Counted from the first letter of the stretch, positions 12,035 to 23,664 are shown. The stretch: 64,000 bases of DNA from Helichrysum umbraculigerum (GCA_949592205.1 CATIUR010000002.1:133870090-133934089), one strand, 5' to 3'. Notes: a model not told the origin generated them from the sequence alone. A program made the numbers and translations.

Positions 12035-12220
12035 ATGAAGAAAATATGGAATTTAGATGCGTATCCTAAGATCAGTGAGGATTTTTACGGCAAAATGATC
12101 TCCGGCGGTGTTATTACCGTAGTATCTTCTGTTTTCATGCTTCTTTTATCTCCGACGGTGTATGAGAGCTTGTTGGACGGAATTGCTTTAAATGGTTGTG
12201 CTGATTTTCGTGATTGCTGA
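12035..12220 (+). pseudogene. fragment of an ERV46/ERGIC3-type protein (N-terminus)
   Basis: The ORF starts with ATG at 12035. Its first 40 or so residues match the start of plant ER-Golgi intermediate compartment protein 3/ERV46: a LDAYPKISEDFY block, then SGGVIT and the beginning of the first membrane helix (VVSSVFMLLL). In the family the next residues continue into a second conserved stretch and a lumenal domain. Here the frame runs into unrelated sequence and stops at 12218-12220. The real protein cycles between ER and Golgi as part of the ERV41-ERV46 cargo receptor. This 5' piece has no downstream exons, lies inside the MULE, and is best read as a captured fragment. A short chimeric peptide could still be made. 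Confidence 0.75.
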
Positions 12221-13476
12221 CAATGGTTGATAAATGGACTTATGTACCTTTTGTTGGTGCTTCGTTTTATCTGCCTATATGATACACTTGGTCTATGTTT
12301 ACTATAGTAAATCTTTGAGCTATGTTCAGAACTTGCAAACAGTTGCAACTTTTTATGGGAGTGCTATTAGACATCCTCTGCTGTAGCTTATCTTTGTTCC
12401 GTATTGCTTTTATTTTAATAATGGATGTTTTTCTATGTGCGATATCTGTTCTCTTGATTCATTTTCTTTTACTTCTGTGTTCCTTCATTCCTTGTGGTCT
12501 ATTTATGTTCACTTGTTTATTTATCTTATTTATCTTTTTTAACAGTTGAGATTAGGAAGGCTGCAAATTGATTAGAAATTTGAGTTTAGATAAATTACAA
12601 TTAATTTGACGTCCTTGAATATCTCAATCCAAAACTGTTACTGGTTCTGTTTTTCCGAGTATTACTTACTACTGCGTATGGTTGCTGCTTTTGCTTTGTG
12701 TAAGTTTTAGAAAGAATCAAAGCCATGTAAAACATTTCCCATAACGTAGTTTCCTTCTTTTGGAACGCCATCCGACTTGTGTTAACTTTGCTTTGTTGCT
12801 TTGCTATGGTGTTATCGCCTTATCGGTGTGATTCACTCAATAGGGTGATCTGCCATTTGCTATTTTTGTGTACAAGTTTTACATGTTTTTATAGTTGTAT
12901 GCAGTAACACATGTGTTAGTAGGTTGCATCACATGTAATTGGTGGGAAGTAACACATATGTTTATTTTGTTGTAGTTTATAAAGTGTACAGTAAACATAT
13001 TTCCTTCTTGCTGTGTTTTTTCAGGTGAGAATCCTGCTGCTTCTCCTACAATCGCATAGTTGCTTACTACACAGATAAAGGTTGGTAGGCAGAAGCTAAA
13101 AAGGACGGGGATAGTAAAAAAGATGAGAAAGATAAGAACGTTACCGACGAGTTGAATAAGAGAAAAGTGATGTTATGATGAGAATGATGCATCGTAGTTT
13201 GACTGTGGATTTTAGGGTTTTGTAATGAAGTACAATTATTCATAATAGTATTGGTCATTATCTCTTTATAATCAGGGGCTGTTAGCACGATGTACTCAAG
13301 TACATTTTTGTTCATAATAGGTTGGTCATGTTTGCTTTTTAATCGGGTATGTTTGATATGACGCAGTCAAGTACATCTGGTTATATGAGTATGGTTTATG
13401 TTTTTTTGGGAAATTGTTTGTCTGTTGGCATTTTTCATTATATCCTTTTTTTTACTTTTGTTGTATGTTACAGAAC
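12221..13476. other. MULE interior, mostly non-coding
   Basis: AT-rich, intron-like DNA. A possible acceptor at 13025 is followed by a few open codons. A Lys/Asp-rich stretch near 13090-13177 looks like the tail of a captured coding exon, but I cannot name it. Single copies of the palindrome taacacatgtgtta occur near 12903. Confidence 0.4.
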
Positions 13477-13670
13477 CCTAACACTTGGGTTACTACCACT
13501 AACACTTGTGTTACATAACACTAACACTTGTGTTACATAACACTAACACTTGTGTTACCGACCAGTAACACTTGTGTTATCTACCGCTAACACTTGTCTT
13601 ACCTGCCGCTAACACATGTGTTAGATAACACTAACAGTTGTGTTAGTTATCAATAACACTTGTTATTTTT
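13477..13670. repeat. 22-bp minisatellite with palindromic core, left part
   Basis: Eight to nine units of 22 bp, each with a near-palindromic core of the form taacacttgtgtta or taacacatgtgtta. The array breaks off exactly where the Gypsy LTR starts (13671) and resumes at 19977. Confidence 0.9.
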
Positions 13671-16012
13671 TGTAACACCTGCCAAATTAGGACTAATAAT
13701 TAGTGCCTAATTCTCTATTAATACATGTAATTAGTTCTATGTTAGGCTAATTGATGTATCGAAATATATATCGATGAATATATACGATTATGCGATTTGA
13801 TTAAATCGTACACTTTTAAATCGAATGATATTCGATTCAATTAAATACGGACGTTGGTGACCAATTTTATTAAATAACGTGACATTATTTAATAACACTA
13901 TTATATCTAAAAAATTATTTTGATAATTATTCTAATTATAATCTGTATCGTGCAAACAAAGATCACGCGACTAAAAATACTAAACGCGCAAACTAACAAA
14001 ACGAACTAAGTTAAGTTTTATAACTCAAATATAAAACATTTGGTAAAATACTTCAATAAAAATATCGTGTAATAATTCGTATTTTAAAACTTATAATCAA
14101 TATGTAAAATAGATATTTAACGTTTAAACGAACGGGAAAACGAACACCGCACGGAGCGCGAATACACGGGATTAAAAGTGGAGACCCACACATCGGTGGG
14201 CCCCCACCGAATCAGCCACAAAGGGGAGGGATCCCACCCCCTCACCCTCATTTTTCACTCTCTCACTCTTTCTCTTCTTTCTTTTTCTCTCCAACCAAAC
14301 CACCACCACCATTTCACAAATCATAAAAATAACAACACAAAACACACTCGGATCATCTCGAGCATTTGAAGAAAAACGTTCACCTCTTCGCGATCTACAA
14401 CTTCATCTTTCCGGATTTCCATTTCGCCACTTTGTAAGTTTCCGACAAAATCCCGAAACCTCTCGATTCTTAGTATTTTCACTTGTTAGTTGTTTATGTA
14501 ACTTATATATGTCCAATACTAGGAAGAGAACACGATTTTATAGCCTAAAAGTATGTTAAAATTGAGTTTTGGATCGGAAAAACACGTCAGTCGCTGGGTA
14601 CTGACTTGGTGTTCATCTTTGCGACACAAGCCTTGTGTCGCAGCTTATGTCGCATAAAACCTGTTATGTCGCACCTTATGTCGTACTAAATAATTAGTGT
14701 CGTAAATCTTGCGACACAACCATTATGTCGCATCCTATGTCGCAAACTTCATACGACACAATCATTATGTCGCTGTTAAATCAGCATCTCGAATCTATGC
14801 GACACAACCCTTGTGTCGTATAGATATTGTGTCACATTTTTATGCGACACAACCCTTGTGTCGCATGGTAATCTTTTGTGTCGCATATTGTGTCGCATAA
14901 AACAGAATGTTTAGAAATCATATTTTCACTAAGTTTTGAGACTCAAATTTAACATCAAATTTTACCCAATTTCAAATCCCAGATGCGTTTTCACCAAAGC
15001 AATAAAGTAGAAATAAAAATTTTTCGAGCTGACCTGGCATCTCGACCCCAGCCAGGGGCCAGCCCCTTGGACCCCGCCAAGGGCGCTGCCCCCGGACCCC
15101 CGTACTTAGATTCCGTAAGCACATTTCTCACCAAGTGTCAAGCTTGTACGACTTCAAAACGCTTATATGATACAACTTTTCAAACATAATGGAATATACT
15201 TTTCAAGTATAACACTTCGAAATCAATGTGATAACATCAGGACTATTATTACAATTAATCACCAACGGGCCGTACATGTTTTCAAACACTTAACAAATCA
15301 ACCAAATCGTAGTAATTTGGACATATATATATAGTTGTGTAACAACTACAAGGGTGATCTTTTGAGATACCCAATCATGTTTATAACAATCGCGTGTCGT
15401 GGACACCCTCAGGTTACAAGTCTTTGGACTTCAGTACTCGGCTAATCAACTCAAGTTTATTAAGTTAAACTCACAAGACTCAGGTGAGTCTCATAGCCCC
15501 TCTTTTTACTGTTTTACTCAGGGGTGTGATATATTGCTCATTTTTAACATGTGAACGCAAGTACAAACACTTCATATACTACATGAGTTTTTCACAACTA
15601 ATCAATTTAAGTCCTCCGTCAGCATAGTTGTTAATACGTTGTAGCGTGAATATTAGTATATGGTACCATATAGGATTGACCCTCCTCGTTCGGGTTAGCA
15701 AGCACTAACCGGGTAAACGGACGTACTAATATTTGGGAAGACGAATGTTGATTAGGCATTCGTGGAGGCACCTCGCTCGGAATTCTCTATAGGGGACCCG
15801 ACCCTCGAGTTAAGCTCAACTATGTGCTCATGGCTGTATACACGTTTACTATCATTTTATTTGCTGGATGCAAATCATTATTAAATCTTGCGGTTCATAC
15901 TATATTACTTGATTTCAAACCTGTGAGCTCACCAGCTTTAGCTGACCCATTTTAGCATGTATCGCAGGTACCAAGCAGTAGGTTGTTTCTGCTTCAGGAC
16001 TTTTAGCTCGGT
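13671..16012 (+). mobile_element. Gypsy-type LTR A, plus orientation, 3' truncated
   Basis: Starts TGTAACACC and follows the layout of LTR B (17036-19976) read in reverse: AT-rich start, GC-rich segment with CT-rich run near 14260, a cluster of TGCGACACA palindromes, and a stretch with tcaggtgagtctca at about 15481. Homology stops near 16012, about 250 bp before the expected LTR end. There it joins a gag fragment running the other way. No primer site or target duplication. LTR A and LTR B are only roughly 65-70% alike by eye, so they belong to different subfamilies. Confidence 0.75.
14616..14905. repeat. cluster of TGCGACACA...TGTGTCGCA hairpin repeats (LTR A)
   Basis: About ten copies, in both orientations, of gcgacaca and tgtgtcgc, mostly paired as short inverted repeats separated by 4-8 bases. 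The short reading frames here, rich in His, Tyr and Ala, come from the repeat and are not genes. Confidence 0.85.
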
Positions 16013-16156
16013 GCAGGCTTTGGGAGGAGGTGTATTGTTAGCCGTATCTTTGCTACCAGGATTGGTTGCTCGGACAGCTAGAGCTTGGGCCACACTACGG
16101 GCAATAATACCCGCGACTTCGGCTTCAGTAAGTGTGATTTGTCGTCGAGGAGGCAT
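16013..16156 (-). pseudogene. N-terminal gag fragment of a Ty3/Gypsy element
   Basis: From ATG at 16156 the frame begins MPPRRQITLTEAEVAGIIA, the typical opening of Tekay/Del-type gag proteins, followed by a Pro-rich segment up to a KACT motif. At about 16013 gag ends abruptly against LTR A in opposite orientation. The frame continues to 15938 only by chance. All later gag and pol is missing. It is preceded (16157-17019) by a leader, a primer binding site and LTR B, so it belongs to the same element as LTR B. Confidence 0.8.
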
Positions 16157-16719
16157 GTTCCTTGAAACAACAAATAAAGAACATGTGAAGGTTTGAACAA
16201 GAATTTTGATGGTGATGATTTAGTAAGTTTAGAGAAATTACGCCAAAGTGTGAAGGTTGTTTAAAGTTGTGTACTATAAATAAGTTTATACGGTTTTTGG
16301 AGTTTTTGAAAATTTTATAAAAACATTTTTATGAGAAATTTTGTAACATGTTTGATAAAAATACATTTGTTATAAAATTTTGATAGTAAAAGTCGGTTGT
16401 AAAATTTGAAGTCTGACGAAAATTGAGTTGAAAATGGTTCTATTAGGTTACACCTAACGGTACAGTGGGGTACGTCGAATTAGGTAGAGTTAGCGAATAT
16501 AAACAAAATCCCGATTTTCATATCGAAGGATGTTCGAGTAGCTATGGTTGTCGGTTATGATGGTGTGGAGATCTTCGAACGTATGTCGGTATTCGTGGAT
16601 TCATAAAAGTTAAATAAGGACAGAATGACGAGAATCGAGTTGTCGTTTGTTCGATGAAATTTTAAAGAATATTAATTTCGTAGTAGTCGAGAGAGAGTAT
16701 CGTATCGGGGAAAGAGGCC

Positions 16720-16761
<42 letters not shown>

Positions 16762-17019
16762 ATAACCGCCTAGTTCGTGTCTAACACAATCAAGTAAAAG
16801 TCCCGGTTCTCTCGAGGTCAGAGTCAGCTAATGCATTCCGGTTCAACATAACCCCTTTCAGAACTCACATCATCTTCATTTAATTGTACATAGTTGATCA
16901 GGCTATGTTAAATTAAACTTGTATGCTGTAATTCCTGAACCAGTTATACCTAATGAGGAATATTGCCTAACGGTCATAGTCTAGGCCCACTAAATGCAAC
17001 CTAGTTCACTATAACCTTA
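16157..17019 (-). other. 5' leader of the truncated Gypsy element
   Basis: About 860 bp of non-coding DNA between the primer binding site and gag. It contains a (TA)n microsatellite at about 16721-16758. Confidence 0.7.
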
Positions 17020-17032
17020 GGCTCTGATACCA
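17020..17032 (-). other. primer binding site (initiator tRNA-Met)
   Basis: The minus strand reads TGGTATCAGAGCC, three bases after the end of LTR B. Confidence 0.92.
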
Positions 17033-17035
17033 ATC

Positions 17036-19976
17036 TGTAACACCACCAAATTTAACAGTTTGCGGAAGCGACGTTTTGGGTGTTACTAATCAATAATCAC
17101 AAGCACAAAGGATACAGTGAACGACTCTAAATGAGACGTTCGAAAAGTTATTACATTAATACATAAGTAGTTTCAAAATACAAGCTCGAGTTTCGAGTAA
17201 ATCCCTAGAGATTCTAATACATAACAACTAGTACAAAAGTAATGTATAAAAATCTCCAAGCTTGTAAATGCATGCGACTCGAGCTAAGTATGCTTATCCT
17301 GCTGGGCATCCCTACTGATGCTGTGTACCTGAGAAGCATTACTAAAACGGTCAACCAAAAAGGTTGGTGAATCTCACAGGTTTGTAAGTAAGTAAACAGT
17401 TTGAACACACATGTAGTATTTGTAAATCATAGCCAGCCAGTAAGTAACGATCACAGGTTATGCTCATCGTTTACTTAAGTTTTAATAAGTGGGTGGTTGC
17501 AGGTTATGCTAACCGTTTGATACAATTGCCATGAGCCACCATAGTTGAAGCTTAACGTACAGTAAATATAGGTACCCCCTCATGAATGTAATCCAAAACA
17601 TTCATACGGTACGAGTAAGAAACGCCCGTTTCTACAGGAACGGTTCGTGGTAGTGCGTGCTACCCCGGGCGGGGATTGTCAGTCCCATATGGATCCATAT
17701 ACTAAAACTCGCGCTTATCACATAACTAACAACTATGATTAAGGAGGATTTCATTGGATTAGTCGTAAACTCATGCAGTTGGCGTATCCGTAATCTCGTA
17801 CAGTAAGTAAATCATGGCAGCAAGTAAGTTTTGTGTGTTCATGTAAAACAGTAATGCATCTCACCCCTGAGTATAAAACAGTAAAGTAGGGGCTGTGAGA
17901 CTCACCTGAGTCTGGCAGACAATGTAGTAAGTAAGCAAGTAGTATCCCGAACTAGCAACCCTTAGCGTCCTAATACGCATAAGGTTTAGTAAGTAAATGG
18001 AATACTTGTAAAGTATCCATGCTAGTTGTTCCCAAACTAGTTAATGTCCATTAGTTTGTTTGTACGTTTGTATTCGTTTGTAAATCGTAGTTTGTATAAA
18101 AGTTGTACGGTCCGTTTGTTATCGGTGCATAATAATATTTCCATCCATTATTATTATGTAATCATAGTAGTGGTACAGTTGTAAAGTATACTCGTATGAT
18201 CGTTTGTTTGTATTACAACATGTATCGTTTGCGTAAGTTCCAATGAGCTTAAACCCCAAAGGGTACGAGCGAAACCTCGTAAGTATTCGTGTGTATGATC
18301 GTATCAGTTAACGTGTAATCCAGCACGTAACTAGTGATGGAACTTGTAAGTTCGTATCAGATGTAATCCCGTGTAATGTACAAGTGTAAGTTCGTTGGAG
18401 TATAATCTCCCAAGTATTTCGAGTGTAAACTCGTGTGTGTGTGTGAGTGAAATCTCACGTTAGTTTAGCATAGTCTTGTACGTATTCAAGTGTTGTTGTA
18501 TACTTTCAAAAGTATAGTATTTTCAGGTATAAGTAGCATCGTATTTGATTTAGTAGTTGAAAAGTGATTCCAACACTTAGAATATATTTTGTTTTCTGAT
18601 CTGGGCTATCTGCGACACAAGGCTTGTGTCGCAGACCGTATGCGACATAAGGTCTGTGTCATATGGATTGATTTCGGTTTGGTGTTTATGCGACACAATA
18701 GCTGTGTCGCATACAAGGGTACGACACAACGATACGACATAGTCGTTGTGTCGCAATCAAGCGATAGGTAAAACTTTGTGTCGTAGGTGATACGACATAT
18801 AGTGCGACATAAGCGTTGTGTCGCATACATTGCGACATAACGTGCGACATAACATGCGACACAGTGTTGTGTCGCATGAAATTTTGGTCTGATGCGACAC
18901 AAGAGGTCTGTTCGGAATTTAAGTTTCCGTAAACGTATTTTCCGGTTTCCGTTGGGTCTAGAACTTTTATACTAGTTTTAATATGTTATAAGGAGTTCAT
19001 AGTAACTATTGGTGGTCGTTTTTAAGGTTTGTGGTGTCGTTTTCTTTAAAATGACCAAAACCGACATTTCCGTTAACGTGTTCAAAAACGTGTTTTAATT
19101 ACATATTTGGACATTACTAAGCTAGGGAAACAATAATCTAGCAAAATAAAAGTAATCGGAAAAGTTTCGGGTCGCCGGAAAACTTACAAAGTTGTCAAAT
19201 CGAGAAACCGAAAAGTTAGGATCGTAGCCCTCGTTGCGGTGATCGTTGTTGCTCCTTTCCGTTTTGTGATTCAAGCTCGTTTTAGTGTGTTTTTCTAGAG
19301 AGAGAGTGAGAGCCGAGATAGAGAGAGAGTGAGAGGGTTGAGAGAGTTTGAGTAGGTGATTGTGTGTGTGGGTGTGTTTGTGTATGGAAGAAGGAAAGTG
19401 AGGGGGGTGGTGTCCCCTTACTTTGGCCGGTTTTGGTGGGGTCCACCATGTGTGGATCTCACCAAATGTTGTTCCCTCGTGTTTGCGCTCCGTGCGGTAT
19501 TCGTTTCCCCGGTCGTTTAAACGTTAAAATGATTTTATACGCGATTAAGTATACGTTTTTAGTTACGAAATATTACTCGATAATTAAGTTGAAGTATTTT
19601 ATCAAAATACTAGTTTTCAAGTTATAAAACATAACTTTGTTTGTTTTGTCGGTTGGTCGAGTTTTCGGAGAGTTCGGTAACGTTTTAAATCAAAACGTAC
19701 GTTTTCCGTTATATTATAAACATAATATAAAGTACTAGTCAAAGTAATTAAATAATTTCACATTATTTAATAGTTGTTTTATCAATGTCTGCAAGTTTGT
19801 ACAATTGTAGTTTCATACGATATGTACGAATCGTATACGCGTATATATACATATATTCCATCCATATATATATATAATAAGTAAATAACGTATATAATCC
19901 TATTTCATATTATATACAAGTAATAAACACGTAATTAGGGAAATTTTAAATTGGCCCTAAATTTGGGGTTGTTACA
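17036..19976 (-). mobile_element. Gypsy-type 5' LTR B, minus orientation
   Basis: 2941 bp. Read on the minus strand it starts TGTAACAACC and ends GGTGTTACA, with the primer site right after. The long LTR and the gag start point to the Tekay/Del lineage of chromoviruses (inference). No matching 5-bp duplication: left of LTR A is ttttt, right of LTR B is gtaac. Confidence 0.88.
18606..18902. repeat. cluster of TGCGACACA...TGTGTCGCA hairpin repeats (LTR B)
   Basis: The same palindromic word family as at 14616-14905, at the equivalent place in the opposite LTR. Retention in two divergent LTRs suggests an old feature of this lineage. Confidence 0.85.
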
Positions 19977-20018
19977 GTAACACATGTGTTACCAAGCAGT
20001 AACACATGTGTTACCAGT
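19977..20018. repeat. 22-bp minisatellite, right part
   Basis: Two more 22-bp units with the taacacatgtgtta core, in phase and orientation with 13477-13670. The Gypsy block therefore landed inside one array. Confidence 0.88.
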
Positions 20019-20243
20019 CACATGAGAATTATAAGCTTTTGACATGATATTTTGGGTAGCTGACAAGCATTGAATAGCAAATTTTTCACAGATTTAATCT
20101 TGCGGGGAATTACAATTGGCCCATATCAATGATGTGTTCACTCCTGTATCAATTTTTACCCTGATATCTATCTATTTCCATACCAACAACCAAAACATTA
20201 CTCGAAACAAACACTAACTATCACAGATCTAAACCATTAACAT

Positions 20244-20705
20244 TTATGCCTTCTTTGGTGATTTAGAACCCTTGGTGGATTTCTCTTCAGCTGCAACAGT
20301 TTTCGCAACACACCACCAGCAACAATCGTAACACCAGCAAGCAATTTCCCCAATTCTTCATCGTTTCTCACAGCCAATAGCACATGTATAGGGTTAATCC
20401 TCGTCTTCATTATCTCTTGCTGCATTTCCGGCCAATTCCAAAACCTAATTTCCAATTCCACAAAACACAAATTAGACAACGGCTTCGTAATTAGATACAC
20501 GGATCTCAAAATTGATGTGACTAAACAAAGATTAGATTAGATCTGGATTAAATTCCTCAGCAGCAAGGTATTCGAGAACGGCAGCAAGGTAAATCGGAGC
20601 TTGGGAACCAGTTCGTTAAGCATATCGTCCTTTCTTCAAAAACCTAGCGATTCTACCGACGGGAAACTGAAGTCCGGCCTTGAAGGATTTCGTAACTGCT
20701 TTCTT
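20244..20705 (-). pseudogene. histone H2A pseudogene (SPKK-tail type) with intron
   Basis: The minus strand shows H2A blocks in order: KAGLQFPVGRIARFLKKGRY, YLAAVLEYLAAE, then after about 110 bp LELAGNAARD, a HVLLAVRNDEELGKLLAGVT block, and a tail GSKSPKKA with stop at 20246-20244. The SPKK-type tail is typical of plant H2A.W. The interruption between YLAAE and LELAG sits at a known intron position of plant H2A genes, so the copy was taken from genomic DNA, not from mRNA. Damage: an in-frame TAA after RYA, loss of the intron donor, a 2-bp loss after AARDN, and deletion of the NPVLLPK region. The N-terminal tail is absent. It lies just inside the MULE right end and cannot make a nucleosomal histone. 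Confidence 0.88.
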
Positions 20706-20894
20706 ACATTCACCGGCGATCGATTGGAGAATACCTGCGAGGGATCAATAGAATGTGTGTTCGTATATGTTCTGTGCGTATGTATCTATATTTTATATTT
20801 TTGTTTTTTAGTAATTACTTAATTAGAAGTAAATATAATGTAGGTTTACCAAACTACCCTTCCACCCCTAAGTGAAATGGAGCATTGTGATTGG

Positions 20895-20941
20895 TTCCCC
20901 CATTCTCACTTAAAATCTCATTCTCATTTGAACCCCACCCT
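20895..20941 (-). repeat. right terminal inverted repeat of the MULE
   Basis: Inverted partner of 1205-1251, followed by attattata (20942-20950). Confidence 0.65.
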
Positions 20942-20950
20942 ATTATTATA

Positions 20951-21953
20951 TAACCATTTGCATAAAACATTAATTTTAAGAGCTATTAATTAGTAGGTAT
21001 AAATTTAAGGTATAGTTCAAACGGCTTTCAACTTCTTTCACTTTACCATTTTATGAGTTTCAACTTGTTGCACTTTACCCTTTTTAATCATTTAATCTAC
21101 TAGAGATAACAATAATAAATGTTATAAAAATTATCCTTACAAGTTTAAAGTGATGATGGTAACTTCTGTTTGAAGCATGTCTTGTTCTCGTAAAAGAAAC
21201 GTCAAAGAATTATTTTCACCTTTAATTTTTTTTTTTTTTTTGTAAAACTTAATTGATTATATGTATTTTGTAATAATTCTAAAATGGTAAAACGGAACCC
21301 CCACCGTGGAGTGGTCCTACGATGAACAATAAAGAGGTAAATCGTGTAACCCGTATAATTATTTAATTAGTTCAATCACTGCACCTTTTCATTATATTGA
21401 CCAAAAGGCGATCTTGTTAGTTGGGAAGAATGATAAATATTAAAATAAAAAAAATATAATGAAAATGTGAGTAATTAGCTAGAATAATAGACTAAAGTTC
21501 ATAATTTAATTAATCACATAAATCATCATATCCATATCTACCCACAACAAATAAACACCTAACTTTCAACGCTAGGCAGCCAACCTCATGGTTCATGCAT
21601 TTGATAATCATAATTAATAAACTGCTAATTTTATGAATATTTTTATATTTATTTTAATAATAACATCTAAAAACGCCTAAATATAATATGAAATATAGAA
21701 TTCGTTGTTAATTCTAGGTGTTATGTGAAAAAAAAAAAAAAAAAAAAAAAGAAAGAGAGCAACAAGACTAAACGATTACGCATGTTTTAATTAGGAGATG
21801 ATTTTGAAACGTATGATCATATTATTATTAAAATAGAATAAAATAACTTTCTTTAGATGATCGCTGACCAAATATGATCAATAAGATTAATTGGTAAGTT
21901 AATCTTGAACATATAGAATAAAAATCAGTTTTATGTTTATTCGATTTTTAAAA
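20951..21953. other. intergenic DNA
   Basis: AT-rich, with poly(A/T) runs near 21228 and 21731-21752. No gene recognised. Confidence 0.6.
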
Positions 21954-22163
21954 TTTTTTTTTTTGAAAGGCAGTTTGGAATCACTGACGGGCCACTTAGG
22001 CCCACCCGATCATCTCACCATAATGCACCCTCGAGAAGAAAGCCCAGCTTCGTCCCCGGCCCAAGTGCCGACAGATCCGGTTGCCGAAGTGGGTAAAACT
22101 CCTCACCCCGGAGCCCAAAGGCCCAAGGGATTTTCATGCACCGAGTAGAATTGATCCAACTTT
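21954..22163 (-). mobile_element. 5'-truncated SINE-like fragment
   Basis: The minus strand ends in GCCTTTCAAAAAAA, the same tail as the intact SINE at 24569-24849, and also shares a GGTTTTACC block with it. No polymerase III A or B box is visible, so only the 3' part remains. It is GC-rich compared with its surroundings. Confidence 0.45.
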
Positions 22164-22399
22164 TTTAATTACGTAGTTTGGAATCCCAATTTGCCCTTTA
22201 TTTATCTACTATTGGGGTTAGCGATTGTGATTTAACGAGATGGGAGGAGATTCTCACACACTGTAATTTTGATCCATACATAATTCTTTTGCAAACTACC
22301 CATTTTATCCTTGTTAGTATTTTTTGATTCTAACATTTAATTAAACTAGGTGAAGGATCCGCGACAAATCAGACTTTGATATTTTTCGTATTCTAATTA

Positions 22400-22585
22400 C
22401 TCCCTCCGTTCCAAAATAAACGTCTCACTTATTATTTTGGGACGTCCCAAAATAAGTGTTCAGATTCCCTTTCAGCCAATCAGAAAAGACTTTAGTGGGT
22501 AAAGATGAGATGTTATTGGTAGATAGTGACTTTTCTTAAACTGTGTGCATTTTTACATGAGACACTTATTTTGGGACGGAGGGAG
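22400..22585. mobile_element. Stowaway MITE
   Basis: 186 bp with terminal inverted repeats CTCCCTCCGTTCC / GGGACGGAGGGAG and TA target duplications (22398-22399, 22586-22587). A Tc1/mariner-derived non-autonomous element. Confidence 0.95.
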
Positions 22586-22587
22586 TA

Positions 22588-23525
22588 GTATTTTTTTATC
22601 CAACATTTAATTTAATTCCCATCTTCTCAAATAACATCTCAAGAATGCCTTAAACCTAATTAAACCCCTAGAAAAATTTCAAAAAACTACAAATAGATCT
22701 TTATGGTAGATTACAATCAATATGTTTGGATTATTTCATTCCAACGCAAAATTATTTTGATAATAACTCAATCCAAACACACACTCTAAATCATGGTAAA
22801 GTCCTGATAACACTTAAATATCACAATTAAAAATAACACTTTAGATGGTTATATTAATTACCGAAACCTTTTAATATATTATTACGTAAATTATATTTTG
22901 TGTGATTGTAAACTTTCCGATTCTCACGAACTATCCTCAAACTCCGTTTGATACACCACCCGTTCTTATAATTAGCATCTTTCTTCTCAACTTCGTCATT
23001 GGTCGAGTAATATGTAATTCATCATCCTCATATGATTAACAGCTAACTTTTCATTGATATATATGAATATGATCAAGTTTTTGTTGTATTTTGGAAAGTT
23101 TAATAAGCTAATTAACATGTATAATCAGTTTTAAAAAATCATATATGCTTATTTTTAGTGGCGAGTTTAAAAATCGGAGTCAATCGTACCACTGATATCT
23201 TAATTTTTGTGAATGCGTATAAAAACAAAGAATGCAATCATGAATACAATTTTTTTTAAGAAATTTACGGTATGTATTACGAATGAACCCCAACGTAACT
23301 CGTACTTGGTTATTTCACAATTAAAAGGTTTAGCAAACTAAAATGACGAAACGGGCAAAAGCCCTAGCCGTTTTCACCATCTTTTTATAATAAAATTTCA
23401 CACGTTTTGAGTGGACCATTTTCTAACTTGTCAAACGTTTTTCATACAATCCAGTTAACTTTATCTCCATAAAATCATTAAAAAAATAAACAAAAAAACA
23501 AATTAGACGGCTAAACTCAAAATCT
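22588..23525. other. intergenic DNA
   Basis: AT-rich; nothing recognised. Confidence 0.6.
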
Positions 23526-23536
23526 TTTTCGTAGGG

Positions 23537-23664
23537 AAGTGAAATATACAACATGAATTTTGATTGGTACAACAAAATTGTGCGTTAGTAATTTGTACTG
23601 TATGCATTAACTATGTAAAATTTTGTTGTATGAATCAAAATTTGTGTTGTATTTAACAACACCC
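23537..23664. mobile_element. small foldback MITE
   Basis: The two halves (about 23545-23585 and 23612-23655) are inverted copies around a short loop. The element is bracketed by the 11-bp direct repeat ttttcgtaggg (23526-23536 and 23665-23675). It lies about 200 bp upstream of the GH17 TATA box. The superfamily is unclear. Confidence 0.6.

Larger units (their letters stand above)
1205..20941. mobile_element. Pack-MULE-like element with nested insertions
   Basis: The ends at 1205-1251 and 20895-20941 are inverted copies of each other. They share a perfect 17-bp block (aagtgagaatgggggaa) and further matches outward. The flanking 9-mers attattata (1196-1204 and 20942-20950) fit the 9-bp target duplication of Mutator-like elements, although the left one lies in a microsatellite. 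No transposase is present. Instead the interior holds gene fragments: exon-like DNA at 1674-1817, an ERV46/ERGIC3 N-terminus at 12035 and an intron-bearing histone H2A at 20244-20705. This is the definition of a Pack-MULE. Removing the Copia insertion (1887-11738) and the Gypsy LTR block (13671-19976) leaves about 3.6 kb, a normal size for this class. An alternative is two unrelated termini that resemble each other by chance; the length of the match makes this less likely. Confidence 0.65.

Noticed and set aside
13477..13670. Possible CRISPR-like array (22-bp repeats)
   Set aside because: Units are contiguous without unique spacers, in a plant nuclear context; it is a minisatellite.
14709..14900. 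Repetitive His/Tyr/Ala-rich reading frame, also at 18606-18902
   Set aside because: Produced entirely by the TGCGACACA repeats inside the Gypsy LTRs.
15957..16196. Plus-strand frame across the LTR A/gag junction
   Set aside because: Antisense of the gag fragment joined to LTR sequence.
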